In this document: one piece after another, positions 54,038 to 63,234 of the stretch
How the letters are laid out: every line of letters begins with the position of its first letter
Numbering within the stretch: position 1 is the first letter of the stretch
NCBI GenBank assembly: GCA_001599755.1
Contig: BCHX01000006.1
Coordinates: 1,723,336-1,787,335 of the forward strand
Length of the DNA stretch: 64,000 bases
Direction of reading: 5' to 3'
From: Gliomastix tumulicola
Taxonomy: Eukaryota > Ascomycota > Sordariomycetes > Hypocreales > Bionectriaceae
Translations under genes and position numbers: made by a program
Notes under the pieces: model-generated
The model's input: only the letters and a program-made list of their open reading frames with translations
Database searches by the model: none
What the model was told of the DNA's origin: nothing

Positions 54038-56212
54038 TCAGACATAGTCGCCCATGAGTTCCCTTAGTGCAACAGTTGCGTATGCGCTGCTCCGTAGCTG
54101 GAACTTGACGACGACTGCTACCTTCTGGGGGATATCTTCCGCTCCCTGTGCTGTCTCGAGCATTGGGGTGTCCTGCTCTTCGGACTCTGCCTTAGGTTTC
54201 TCGGACTTGAGTCTTTTGCTCGCGGCTGCTTCATCGCGCTCTTCCTTCTTTGCCTCCTTGAGGGCATCTAGATCGGTGGGGTGCAGCTGGTCGGTGTCCT
54301 TTGCGTACGCCTTCACCTCCAAGCTGGGCTGGCCGAGGAACCTGCTGATCAGGCTCCTGTACCGGCCGGGCAGGCTGAACTCGCGTCGCATGCGTCGCAT
54401 GTTGTGGGGGTCCAGCGCGCCGTTCTCCTCTCTCGCCATGAACTCGGCGTAAAACGCGCCGCTGTCATTGTCCGGGTAGACGACGTCGTGCCCCGGCGAG
54501 GGGAGGACGATGTCGGAGATGGTGTAGCGGCCACTGGCGGCCTCCTCCTCGGTGAGCGGTCGGGCGCGGACGGCACGCTCGTCGTCAAAGTCGGCCGGGT
54601 TGATGATGTCGTCGTCGCCGTCCGGGTCCTGGCCGGATGTCTGCGCCGTGGCGTCGTCCTCCCCGACGACGACAAGGTCGCCCTTGACGACCTGCGACCC
54701 GTTACTCTCCCAGCGTCTGCTGGCGACGTGGTTCCAGACGTGGGACTGGTACGCGTGAAGATACATGGTCCTGAGACCCCTGGTGATGTACACGATGGCG
54801 CCGACAAAGTCCCGTTTCGACTGGCCGCCGGACCGGTTGAGGTGGCGGAGGAGGCAGTTCTCCGCGGTGAAGCGCCGGGGCATGAGCTCCTCTGCGCGCT
54901 TGGGGTCCTTGCCCGTCATGAAGAGCATGCACGCCTGGTGCCGCAGCACGATGTCTCTCTCGGACGGCTCGTCGGCCACTTCGCCTGCCTCAGCCTTGGC
55001 TGCGATCTCCGGGTTGAAGGAGAGCAGCGCGGTGACGGCCTCCTCGAACTGGTCGCCGAGGATGAGCTTGCCGATCTCGTGCGTGCCGATGCCGTGCGTG
55101 CCGAAGCGCTGGTGGCCGAAGTAGTTGATCCAGCCGTGCTCGGACAGGTAGCGCAGCGCGGGCTGCACATTCGCCTCGAGCGCCTGCACCCTCTCCTCCA
55201 CAGACCGGACGCTGCCCGCGGCGTCGTCGGCCAGCCTGCAGTTCTTGACCGTGATGACGAACTCGTTGCCCGCGAGCTGGCCGAGGTGCATGGGGCGGTC
55301 CTTGTACTCGTAGTCCCCCGTGTACACGCCGCGCAGCTTCGCATTCGTGCCGGCGAGCGCCCGCTCGCGCATGTGGCGGATCGAGCACCGCTGCGCCGTC
55401 GCCGCCCGGCGGTCCTTCGTGCCCGCGTACCCGACGTTCTGCGGCTTGAGACGCAGCATGCGCGCAATCTGGTTCACGGCGTCCATGGTGTCCCTGTTCT
55501 CCTTGTACAGCGTGAAGTGCAGGTACTCGCCCGCGGGCTTCTTCTTCTTCTGGTCCCCCGCGGCGCCGGGCGGGGGGCGACGGTTGGCGCCGCCGCGGGT
55601 GCGCTTCTTGCCCCTGCGCTGCTCGACGACGGCGGCGATGATGGCGCCGTTCTCGTCGGTCGACGTTTCGATGCGCGAGTGGAAGATGCGGCGGACCTCC
55701 TGGTGGATCTGCGCGCGGCGGGCGCGGTCGTCGAGGGGCGAGGAGACGACGCTGGGCTTCTTCTCCTCCGTGGACTCGGCGGGCTGCTGCTGCTGCTGCT
55801 GCTGCTCCTGTGCGGCCTTGAGCATGTCTATGCAGCCGCGGACGAAGTCCTCTCCCGCGATACTGGCGAGGGAGGCCTGGTCCTCGGGAGAGACCTCTAG
55901 CTCGTCCTTCTTCTTCTCCTTGCTCTGAGGCTGACTCTCTGCCTGAGGGTTTCCCTCACCTGATGGGGTATCATTCTCCTTCTTCTGGCCATTGACGGCG
56001 GCGGCATCACCTTCAGATGATGGCTGCGGCTGCTCTTTGTTGGAGGCAATGTCGGTCAACCGCACCACGTTGCCGTCCTCTGCGATCTCGTTGACGAGGA
56101 AGTCTGTGAAGCGGACGCGCAGCTCGCCGGTCCAGGGGACGGCCAGAGGCGTTGTCCGCTGCGTAATTCCAAGAGACTCGTTCGTCTTGGAGACGACGGC
56201 GATTTCGGCCAT
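54038..56212 (-). CDS. pus7: Multisubstrate tRNA/mRNA pseudouridine synthase Pus7 (TruD family)
   Basis: TruD-family enzyme converting U to pseudouridine in tRNA, snRNA and mRNA; single exon, 724 aa. An N-terminal ferredoxin-like part (ELRVRFTDFLVNEIAEDG) is followed by a Gln/Glu/Lys-rich insertion with seven consecutive Gln. The catalytic Asp is D267 in YAGTKDRRAATAQ. Further motifs are HLGQLAGNEFVITVKN, INYFGHQRFGTHGIGTHEIG (the TruD FGxQRFG-like signature), MYLHAYQSHVWNHVASRR and LPGRYRS. The Lys-rich KKKRTRGGANRR-type stretch may be a nuclear localisation signal. Large insertions make it longer than bacterial TruD, as usual in fungi. The 539-codon plus-strand frame inside it is a GC-codon shadow. 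Confidence 0.93.
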   Translation of the reverse strand: MAEIAVVSKTNESLGITQRTTPLAVPWTGELRVRFTDFLVNEIAEDGNVVRLTDIASNKEQPQPSSEGDAAAVNGQKKENDTPSGEGNPQAESQPQSKEKKKDELEVSPEDQASLASIAGEDFVRGCIDMLKAAQEQQQQQQQPAESTEEKKPSVVSSPLDDRARRAQIHQEVRRIFHSRIETSTDENGAIIAAVVEQRRGKKRTRGGANRRPPPGAAGDQKKKKPAGEYLHFTLYKENRDTMDAVNQIARMLRLKPQNVGYAGTKDRRAATAQRCSIRHMRERALAGTNAKLRGVYTGDYEYKDRPMHLGQLAGNEFVITVKNCRLADDAAGSVRSVEERVQALEANVQPALRYLSEHGWINYFGHQRFGTHGIGTHEIGKLILGDQFEEAVTALLSFNPEIAAKAEAGEVADEPSERDIVLRHQACMLFMTGKDPKRAEELMPRRFTAENCLLRHLNRSGGQSKRDFVGAIVYITRGLRTMYLHAYQSHVWNHVASRRWESNGSQVVKGDLVVVGEDDATAQTSGQDPDGDDDIINPADFDDERAVRARPLTEEEAASGRYTISDIVLPSPGHDVVYPDNDSGAFYAEFMAREENGALDPHNMRRMRREFSLPGRYRSLISRFLGQPSLEVKAYAKDTDQLHPTDLDALKEAKKEERDEAAASKRLKSEKPKAESEEQDTPMLETAQGAEDIPQKVAVVVKFQLRSSAYATVALRELMGDYV

Positions 56213-56702
56213 GGCTACTTTTTGATTGTGCTGTGGTTGTGTGGTTTGTAAAAAAAAATAAAAAAATGAAAGAATAAATGTTCAAATATTCAACGAGAAC
56301 TGTGGATCGATGATCCCAGTGCTGAGAAGCTTGCAAACAAGTGAGATTAAATGTCGGGATAAATAAGAATGGTAAAGTAGAATTAAAAGGGTAAGGTAGA
56401 GGTCAAGTTTCGCAAAGAATCGGGTTTCATGTCATCACCGCCAGCCTTGTCTTGAGATGAAGTGAAGATGGGAGGAATTGATGTGGCTGATTGGTTGTTG
56501 AGGAGGTGAGGGCGGGTCAAGAAAAGGACATAAATAGTTGGGCACGTCTGGTGGAGAGATATCTGACAAATGAGCTTCTTTTATGTCTACTACATTCCTC
56601 TGGAGACATTCAAACTGTCCAGACGACGCAGAGCTGTCCATCATCTCTCTTGCACCAATCATCGTATCAACATTCCTTCGCGTTCCAACTACGCGTGCAG
56701 CC
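56213..56702. other. Intergenic region between pus7 start and ABM gene stop
   Basis: 490 bp: the pus7 promoter and leader (with A-runs at 56250-56265) plus the 3' UTR of the ABM-domain gene. No gene seen. Confidence 0.5.
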
Positions 56703-57176
56703 TCAAAGCCGAGCTGAAATCCCGGCTCCCTTCGTCGTCATGATGATTTGCGTCTCTGTCAGCTGCTCGGCCTCCAGCGCCTGGACCATCTCAATGACGG
56801 GCGGCGTCTTCAAGTGCTTGTCCATTGCCTCCTTGTCATTGTATCTGGGCCGACATCAGCATGGCCCCGGAAAGGAAGGAGGTTGAAGGATGAGAGAAGA
56901 TATCAGTACCCTTCTAGGATGACAAACTGCTGCTTGCCGCCGTTCTGCTCTGCGGCGCCATGATGCAGCTCATAGCGATGCACGTACGGCTCGTTGGCGC
57001 GCACGTATTCGACGCATTTCTCCCATAGCTCGAGGAACTGTGCTCTGGTAAGCTTCTGTGGCTATCCGTGTGCTCTTCTTTCAACCACAAGGCAACTTTA
57101 GGTAACACTGCAGACATACTCTGGCTGCCTTCCCGGGCTTAGGGGTGATGATTGCTGTGAGTTCAATGGGCGCCAT
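56703..57176 (-). CDS. ABM-domain (antibiotic biosynthesis monooxygenase-like) small protein
   Basis: A 114-aa dimeric alpha/beta-barrel protein too fragmented by introns to appear as one open frame. Exons are 57176-57120, 57055-56910 and 56844-56703; introns of 64 and 65 nt have donors GTATGT and GTACTG and acceptors CACAG and CCCAG. The joined protein begins MAPIELTAIITPKPGKAAR, followed by LELWEKCVEYVRANEPYV and KQQFVILEGYNDKEAMDKHL, and ends ITMTTKGAG-like (IIMTTKGAGISARL). The order strand, helix (RANEP), HRYELHH, FVILEGYNDKEAMDKHL is the ABM/YgiN pattern, which covers quinol monooxygenases and cofactor-free oxygenases. Catalytic residues are not conserved across the fold, so the chemistry is unknown. 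It is divergent from the SRA gene, with a 578-bp shared promoter. Confidence 0.8.
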
Positions 57177-57754
57177 TGGTGCTTCCTGCGACTCAGTTGG
57201 GTATTCAATCTCAACAATTGATATATTTGGCACATGCTGAGCCATGCACAATGTTGCGGCGGTATGCTGGCTTTATATGCCAGCAGGCGCTCAGAGCCGG
57301 AAATCGTTAACCTACGGCCATCCGACCCAGGATGGAGCTCACACGCACAACAGTGGAGAGCTCCAGGCCTCATTGTTGACTTGTACCTCGATCACAGCTC
57401 AAGGCATAGGAAGAAAACATGTGCTCAGCTCCCCTAAGGTATGCGACGCGTTTCGCCGACGTGAAAAGGGCCGGGCGTGAATCGAGCCGCAAATCGGTGC
57501 GCTGTTGCAGGACCCCAAACGGCAAGCTGCAGCATGCAGACCGACTCTTCGCTTGCCACCATGGCTTTCGCTGTCCTTGGACAGGATAGCTGCAGCTACC
57601 CGACGCGGACAGCTCGCCTCGGTTGCACTCCCCTTTATGCAAGATCTCTCGGGCATGAGCGTCCCGATTCGCGGCTGCCTTTCGACAACCAACACAGCGG
57701 AAGTGCTGTCGTTACTCCTTTGCTCAGCGCAGCCCTCTGCAGATCACCATCATC
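57177..57754. promoter_or_regulatory. Divergent promoter (ABM gene / SRA gene)
   Basis: 578 bp between the two start codons. Short open frames on both strands conflict with each other. No clear TATA box or repeat. Confidence 0.45.
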
Positions 57755-59271
57755 ATGTTCACCGCGCTGGGCTCGACCCGAGCTGAGATAGCATCTGTTT
57801 GCAAGGCCGCTCGCCCTCGACTTACATTTCTATCGTGGATCGTATACCCTACTTGCGATATCGACATGGGAAGTCCCAGCTCGTCCTGGAAGGAAATTGC
57901 CGGACTCAACGGAGGGGAATCTTCAGGACGGGCTCCGAGTCCCGTTATAGTATACAAAAAATGCGAACCACCGCCGCCTGACGGCCTCCTACGCAACCTC
58001 GGCGACCAGGTCCGGACCAGCCTGAGGGAATGTCGAGATCTCGGTGCAAGGGGAGCGGAGCTCATGGAGATTTTGGGCTCGATAGTCGTCAGTGAAGTCG
58101 GCGGCGTGCCCATGGTTGGACTGCACTACATCATGAGCACACACCTCGACAAGCTGCTTGCGGACATGCTGAACAAGCAGTATCACCCCCTGGACATGCC
58201 GATCCAGCTCCAGGCCGACGTGGCTATCGCCGAGAGCCTTAACAGACACTGGAGGAAGCGGTTCGGCGACAGGTATGAGGAGATGGAAGAAATGCGGCAC
58301 CAGCAGTTGACCGAGAAAGGGGGGGCACTCGACGATATCGATTTCGATGCTCAGGCAGATCCGAATTCCATGGACATGTGGATTGCAAGGACTATCAAGA
58401 CCCCCCCGGAGGTTGTGGCGGAGGGCGGCATCGAAGAGGGCCGGTAAGTATTGCGAATGTTCCTTTGGAAGCTCTACCGTGTGGCCCAAAGGTTTTGTTT
58501 GGACTTTATCTAACTACGGAGCAGATGGTGGCCTACGTTGGCGTGCGTGACACGAGATGGCATTGCCTTCAATGCTTCTGGCACCTCGATCAAGGGGAGA
58601 CGCGGCATCACAGCTCTCCCGTTGCTCAAAGGCACTGAACTCGCCTTCTTCCCCAGTGCGGCTGTTAAGTACGTGAGAGAGGGCACCATGGCCGATATGT
58701 GCGTGTCACTCATGTCAAAGGTCGGGTCAAAGTTGATGATCTTCCGTGGCCACTGTCTCCAGAGCCCCTTTGCGCCTGAGGTCGGGGTGCGATATGATGG
58801 ACAGTAAGCACCACCCGGTCGCGATTGATTGGATGTTGGATTGGAAGAATGATGGATTCGGCTCTGACCCTGGGCTTGAACAGCTATATTCTTCGACAGT
58901 ATAATCAAGTGCGCAACCCGCAAACCGACATCCATCGACTCACCCTCCGCCTCGAGCGAGGCGAGAACCAAAAACCGATGCATGAGCTCTGTTCCATCCC
59001 TATTCCGTCGCAGATCGATGAGTGGCAAGCCTTTGATACCCTAGAGGGTGATATGATCAAGCAGGTGCTCGGCGATGTGGCTGTGATGCAGTGGAAGCTC
59101 GCCAAGGTCAAGTACAGTTCCGAAAAGAAGCAGTTCCAGAACAGACTGCAGAAGGACTATCACGCCAGATCGGGCAAGGGGAAGGGGAAAGGGAAGGAGA
59201 AGGAGGTCGTGAGGGGTGATGGTACCGGGGCTGCGTCCTTCAAGTTCAGCGACCTCAAGTGGGAGTATTGA
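57755..59271 (+). CDS. SRA/YDG-domain protein
   Basis: 451-aa protein with a C-terminal SRA (SET and RING-associated, YDG) domain, a fold that reads methylated cytosine by base flipping in UHRF1 and plant SUVH proteins. Exons are 57755-58443, 58525-58803 and 58884-59271; introns of 81 and 80 nt have GTAAGT and GTAAGC donors. The SRA part (about residues 228-370) shows RWWPTLACVTRDG, KLMIFRGHCLQSPFAPEVG, the YDG core VRYDGHYILRQY, and a closing LTLRLERGE. The middle that normally reads GA.SIVLSGGYEDD is poorly matched (GITALPLLKGTELAFF), so ligand binding may differ. The N-terminal half is helical with no recognised domain, and the tail is Lys/Gly-rich (GKGKGKGKEKE), perhaps DNA-contacting. 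No SET, RING or nuclease domain is visible. The ATG at 57866 (MGSPSSSW) is an alternative start. Confidence 0.78.
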
Positions 59272-59561
59272 TGTTGTGGACGAATGGTTTTTGGGGGAAG
59301 CATGATCAGGTTGGTGCTGGATGAAATTATGTCGTATCCTGTACCCGTTATCTATAGAAGAAGCATCACCGAAAGACTACCTTATATTTGCATTTCAGCC
59401 ATCGTCTGATCGTTGTATATGGCGAGTGTTGGAGAGCTCCTTGTCCTCCAACGAGAGTTTGGCGGGGCATTTCTCAATGTATGGAGCGGGGCACTTCGCA
59501 TAACTCGAACCTCGATCCATTTCCTTCCATCCTCTTCACACACTCTCCTGCTGCTGCGAAG

Positions 59562-60170
59562 ATGGGCAAGAACGACAACAAGAAAGGTGGTGACAAGGGC
59601 GGTAAAGGAAAGGCGGCTGGCGATGCTGGGAAAGAGGCTAGCGGCAAGGCCAAAGGAGCCCAGTCCATCAACGTCCGCCACATCCTGGTATAGATTGCCA
59701 CGACCCTCTTCAGACGCCTTGCATCTCAAGAGACGGAGAACTAACTAACTCGGCATTTCCGCAGTGTGAGAAGCACGCCAAGAAGGAGGAGGCGCTGGCC
59801 AAGCTGAACGACGGCGTCAAGTTCGACGAGGTGGCTAGGGAATTCTCGGAGGACAAGGCGAGACAGGGTGAGTGAAGGAGTCTCTGCTAAAAAAAAGGAT
59901 TACGCGATTATGACTTGGTACTCACGGTTCTCTCTCTCTAGGAGGATCACTGGGTTGGAAAGGGAAGGGGAGCCTTGACCCCAAGTTTGAAGAGGTGGCT
60001 TTCGCGCTGGAGACGAGCACTACGGCGAGTCCGAAGTTTGCGGAGGTGAAGACGGGCTTCGGATATCACATCATCATGGTGAGCAGACTTGGTCTTTTAC
60101 AATTGTCTGGATTGCGAAACAATCAAAGACAAAGTTCCTAACATGTAAGCAGGTCGAGGGTCGAAAGTAG
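59562..60170 (+). CDS. pin4: Parvulin-type peptidyl-prolyl isomerase (Pin4/Par14-like)
   Basis: 127-aa parvulin. Exons are 59562-59687, 59765-59867, 59942-60078 and 60153-60170; introns are 77, 74 and 74 nt with donors GTATAG, GTGAGT and GTGAGC, and the last exon encodes only VEGRK. The N-terminus is a Lys/Gly-rich basic tail (MGKNDNKKGGDKGGKGK) as in human Par14/PIN4, used for DNA and pre-ribosome binding. The rotamase domain reads INVRHIL-CEKHAKKEEAL, FDEVAREFSEDKARQGGSLGWKGKG and FAEVKTGFGYHIIM with the paired histidines. It lacks a WW domain, so it is not Ess1/Pin1. Length and architecture match the family closely. Confidence 0.92.
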
Positions 60171-60445
60171 TACGTATCAAATAGCCATGACGAACGAAAC
60201 ACATGAGGCGTGGTTTGAGCATATTTTTTTTTCTTATTTTCCTTCCTGCAACATCTCTTATGCATAGATAATCCCGATGTCAACTGAAGTGAGTTCAGAG
60301 AACTGAAAATAACCCAAAGCGATTCAGGCTCCCCGGTCTGTGTCTGTGCGAATGACAAAATCAACCAAGCATTTCGCCCCTCTAAAATTTTCCCTTCATA
60401 TAACGCCGGTTCCCTATGGGAGTGGGTGATGCCGAAGTCCGTTTT

Positions 60446-61162
60446 TTACTGCTCGCTGTTGAAGTAGTTGAGGAGGAAAGTGCGCTCCTGCGACTCCTCA
60501 CCCCAATCCTTGACGACGACGCACGAGCAGTTGACGACCTTGCGGGCGTTACCCTCACGGTCGAGAACGCCTATCAAACACTTGTTAGTTTCTGGCCCTT
60601 CCTTCCAGCGAAAATGACCGTTCTTGAGTCGGGGGAAGTTAAAAACGTACAGAGACCAGCCCACTCGCCGAGCTGCTTGCCATCGGGCACCTGGATCAGA
60701 GGGATGCTGTGCTCCTTGCAGAGGGCGACGACGAGCTTCTTGTAAGCCTCCTCCTCGCAGTTCTCGTTGAGGACGCACATGTGCGCCTGGCGACGGTCGA
60801 GGGCCTTGGACGCCTCGCGGAGGCCGCGGGCGAGGCCGTCGTGGATGAGGGCGAGCTTCAGGACACCCTTGAGGGCGTCGACGGTCGACAGCTGGCCCTT
60901 GGGGGCGTCGCCGGAGACCTCGACGACATCGGCGACCTCGGGGGTGTTATCTTCGACGTCAGACTAGAGACATTGGCCTGTTAACTCTTCCATTCTCCCT
61001 CTATATATATCTCTCTCTCAATCGCTCCTCCGCGCCTCGTTCGAATTGTTCCAGCACCAGGTATCACCGAAACTGTATGCGACAGTGGGGTAGAGACGAG
61101 GGGGAACTTCTCGTCGTCGAGGCAGGACAGGGAGCTCCCGAGGCTGAATTGGAACATACCAT
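60446..61162 (-). CDS. rps12: 40S ribosomal protein eS12
   Basis: 146-aa small-subunit ribosomal protein eS12. Exons are 61162-61160 (the ATG alone), 60963-60651 and 60570-60446. Intron 1 (196 nt; GTATGT...CTCTAG) separates the start codon from SDVEDNTPEVADVVEVSGD; intron 2 (80 nt; GTACGT, AACTAAC branch, GATAG) splits the Cys codon in WAGLCVLDREG. Family motifs: LKLALIHDGLARGLREASKALDRR, HMCVLNENCEEEAYKKLV, IPLIQVPDGKQLGEW, VVVKDWGEES. No in-frame ATG precedes SDVED in exon 2 within the open stretch, which supports the ATG-only exon. It is divergent from uS8, giving a two-gene ribosomal-protein locus. Confidence 0.92.
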
Positions 61163-61879
61163 TGTGTTTGATTCTTCTCCTGTCAGGCGATCCTCGAAGA
61201 ATTCAAAGGTGGTATGGGGGGTGGGAAGGAATGTGGTTGTAGATGGAGTTGCTTGCTGCACGAAATGCCACGGGCTGCTCGAAAAGGCCTACTGGGGATG
61301 GGTGGTCACGGGGATTTGCCGAAGTGCGCTGGAGAGCGCACACAAAATTTAGGGCAATTTTGCGTGTGGTGACCCACCAGGGCACACACCAGGCGACTTT
61401 TTTTGCGACGAGGATCCACCTTTTTCGTGTGAGAGGGTCGAAACTTGAAGCTGTCGATTTTTCCTCCGTCGAATTCCCACTTCTCCTCAATCGCTTCACG
61501 ACAATCCCAACGGATCATTACCACGAGGTATGTATGGCCCCCCCGAAACGCTTTGACAGCGACAATCGGCTCTAGAAGGATGATGCCTTGCATCGTGGCA
61601 GGAGGAGGACAATCTCGAGCGATGCCGAACCCGCGACGACCAAATCTAGGCCATGGATGAAGGGCGATAGATGGATTGGGCGAATCGGGGGCAAGGACAA
61701 TCGCTCGAGATACGATCCTCCTCTTCAGCACTGGGCGGCAGAACCCTCCTCGACCGAAAGATCGCCGAGGGCACTCTCCTCGCTCACGGCCTCGAGAAGG
61801 CTAACATTTTCTCCTCGCGCTGGCAGATACCTCATTTCCACTCCGACTTGAGAATCTCCATCCCCCACAAACCGCCAAA
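61163..61879. promoter_or_regulatory. Bidirectional ribosomal-protein promoter (eS12 / uS8)
   Basis: 717 bp between the start codons of two 40S protein genes, containing both promoters and 5' UTRs. A long leader for uS8, possibly with its own intron, would lie in 61700-61879. No coding frame here matches a family. Confidence 0.55.
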
Positions 61880-62534
61880 ATGGTCCGCACCTCCGTCCTC
61901 CACGACGCGCTCAACGCCATCAACAATGCCGAGAAGGCTGGCAAGCGTCAGGTCCTGATCCGACCTTCCTCCAAGGTCATCATCAAGTTCCTCCAGGTCA
62001 TGCAGCGCCACGGTACGAATCCTCCAAACCTCATCCATGCTTCTCCTGGTCCTCGCGGTCACACATATCTTCACTGCCCTTCCCCCTTCGGCATGATAAC
62101 TAGGGCGACGGTCGATACTGCCCCACGATCTCAGCCCCTATAAATTGCCGATAGATTGACTCGCGAGGATCTTACACCTTTCTCTGATCCTGTCCCCTCG
62201 GGACGGATAACCCCCCATGACGTTTAAGTTTTAAATTCTCGCAACATTTTGCTAAACAATGTCTCGTTCTACAGGCTATATCGGCGAGTTCGAGGAGGTC
62301 GACGACCACCGCTCCGGCAAGATCGTCGTCCAGCTCAACGGCCGCCTCAACAAGACCGGTGTCATCTCCCCCCGCTACAACGTCCGTCTCGCCGACCTCG
62401 AGAAGTGGGTTGTCAAGCTGCTACCCGCCCGTCAGTTCGGCTACGTCATCCTCACCACCTCGGCCGGCATCATGGACCACGAGGAGGCTCGTCGCAAGCA
62501 CGTCGCTGGAAAGATTATTGGTTTCTTCTACTAG
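61880..62534 (+). CDS. rps22: 40S ribosomal protein uS8 (Rps22/RPS15A)
   Basis: 130-aa small-subunit protein uS8, the exact family length. Exons are 61880-62012 and 62275-62534; the 262-nt intron has donor GTACGA, branch TGCTAAAC and acceptor TACAG, longer than other introns here, as often seen in ribosomal-protein genes. The protein reads MVRTSVLHDALNAINNAEKA, RQVLIRPSSKVIIKFLQVMQ, GYIGEFEEVDDHRSGKIVV, LNGRLNKTGVISPRYNV, and ends with EARRKHVAGKIIGFFY. It binds the 18S rRNA central domain. The start codon lies in AAAATGG context. Confidence 0.96.
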
Positions 62535-63234
62535 ACAGTTGCTTTGCTGAAAAGCGCTAGATGGGAATTAATGAGGAAAAAACACATGACTAAAAGTTTC
62601 TGATGACGGCATTCTCGGCGTTTGACCTTGAGGGAAGGGGGAACATGTGGCACACAATACCAGGACATCAGGTTCAATGGATTTCTGAATCAGTATATAT
62701 GCTGTGCCCCCTCGACCTCGGTCGCTTCAACGTGAAGTCTGGTTGAGTTCTGGCCCAAAGCCTCGTGTCGACCCCCATGTAGAAGTGTGTATGTTCCATG
62801 TTGCCAGACGAAGTGATGAATGTGACAATTAGGTCGGCCTATGAGCATGATTCTGCCCGGTTTTCTGCACTGCAGCAATGAAGGCATTGAGAAGTCGGCG
62901 TTGAAGACCTGGGCTAGTGATGCTGCGTCCTGCACCCACTATAAACCGCCCCCTGTCCATCAACGACCAACTAAAACGCGACCCGCCCACGTACCGCCAC
63001 GCCTCTCCTGCAATTGATAACCGCCAAGCTCGCTTCCCAAGGCTGAGTCCCCTGCTTCCTCTTCGAACCATGATTTCTTCATGACTCGGTTCTTCCTTTC
63101 GTTCTCTTCCCGGTACTAGTTCATACCTGGCGCTTTTCTTGCTGAAATGAGGCCGACCTAGCAAGTCCCTCGCCCCTGGATTTGCGATCCAGATAAGCTC
63201 CCTACCCAACTTTTTTCTTAGCCTCCCAACCTGC
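62535..63234. other. Intergenic region between uS8 and the GT90 gene
   Basis: 700 bp: the uS8 3' UTR and the promoter of the glycosyltransferase gene. A 279-codon minus-strand frame enters from 63668 but is a GC-codon shadow of the transferase. No repeat or RNA gene seen. Confidence 0.5.

Noticed and set aside
54281..55900. 539-codon plus-strand open frame
   Set aside because: It lies wholly antisense to pus7, whose protein is clearly conserved. Composition (Val/Leu/Arg/Gly/Asp-rich) is what a GC-rich gene gives in the opposite frame.
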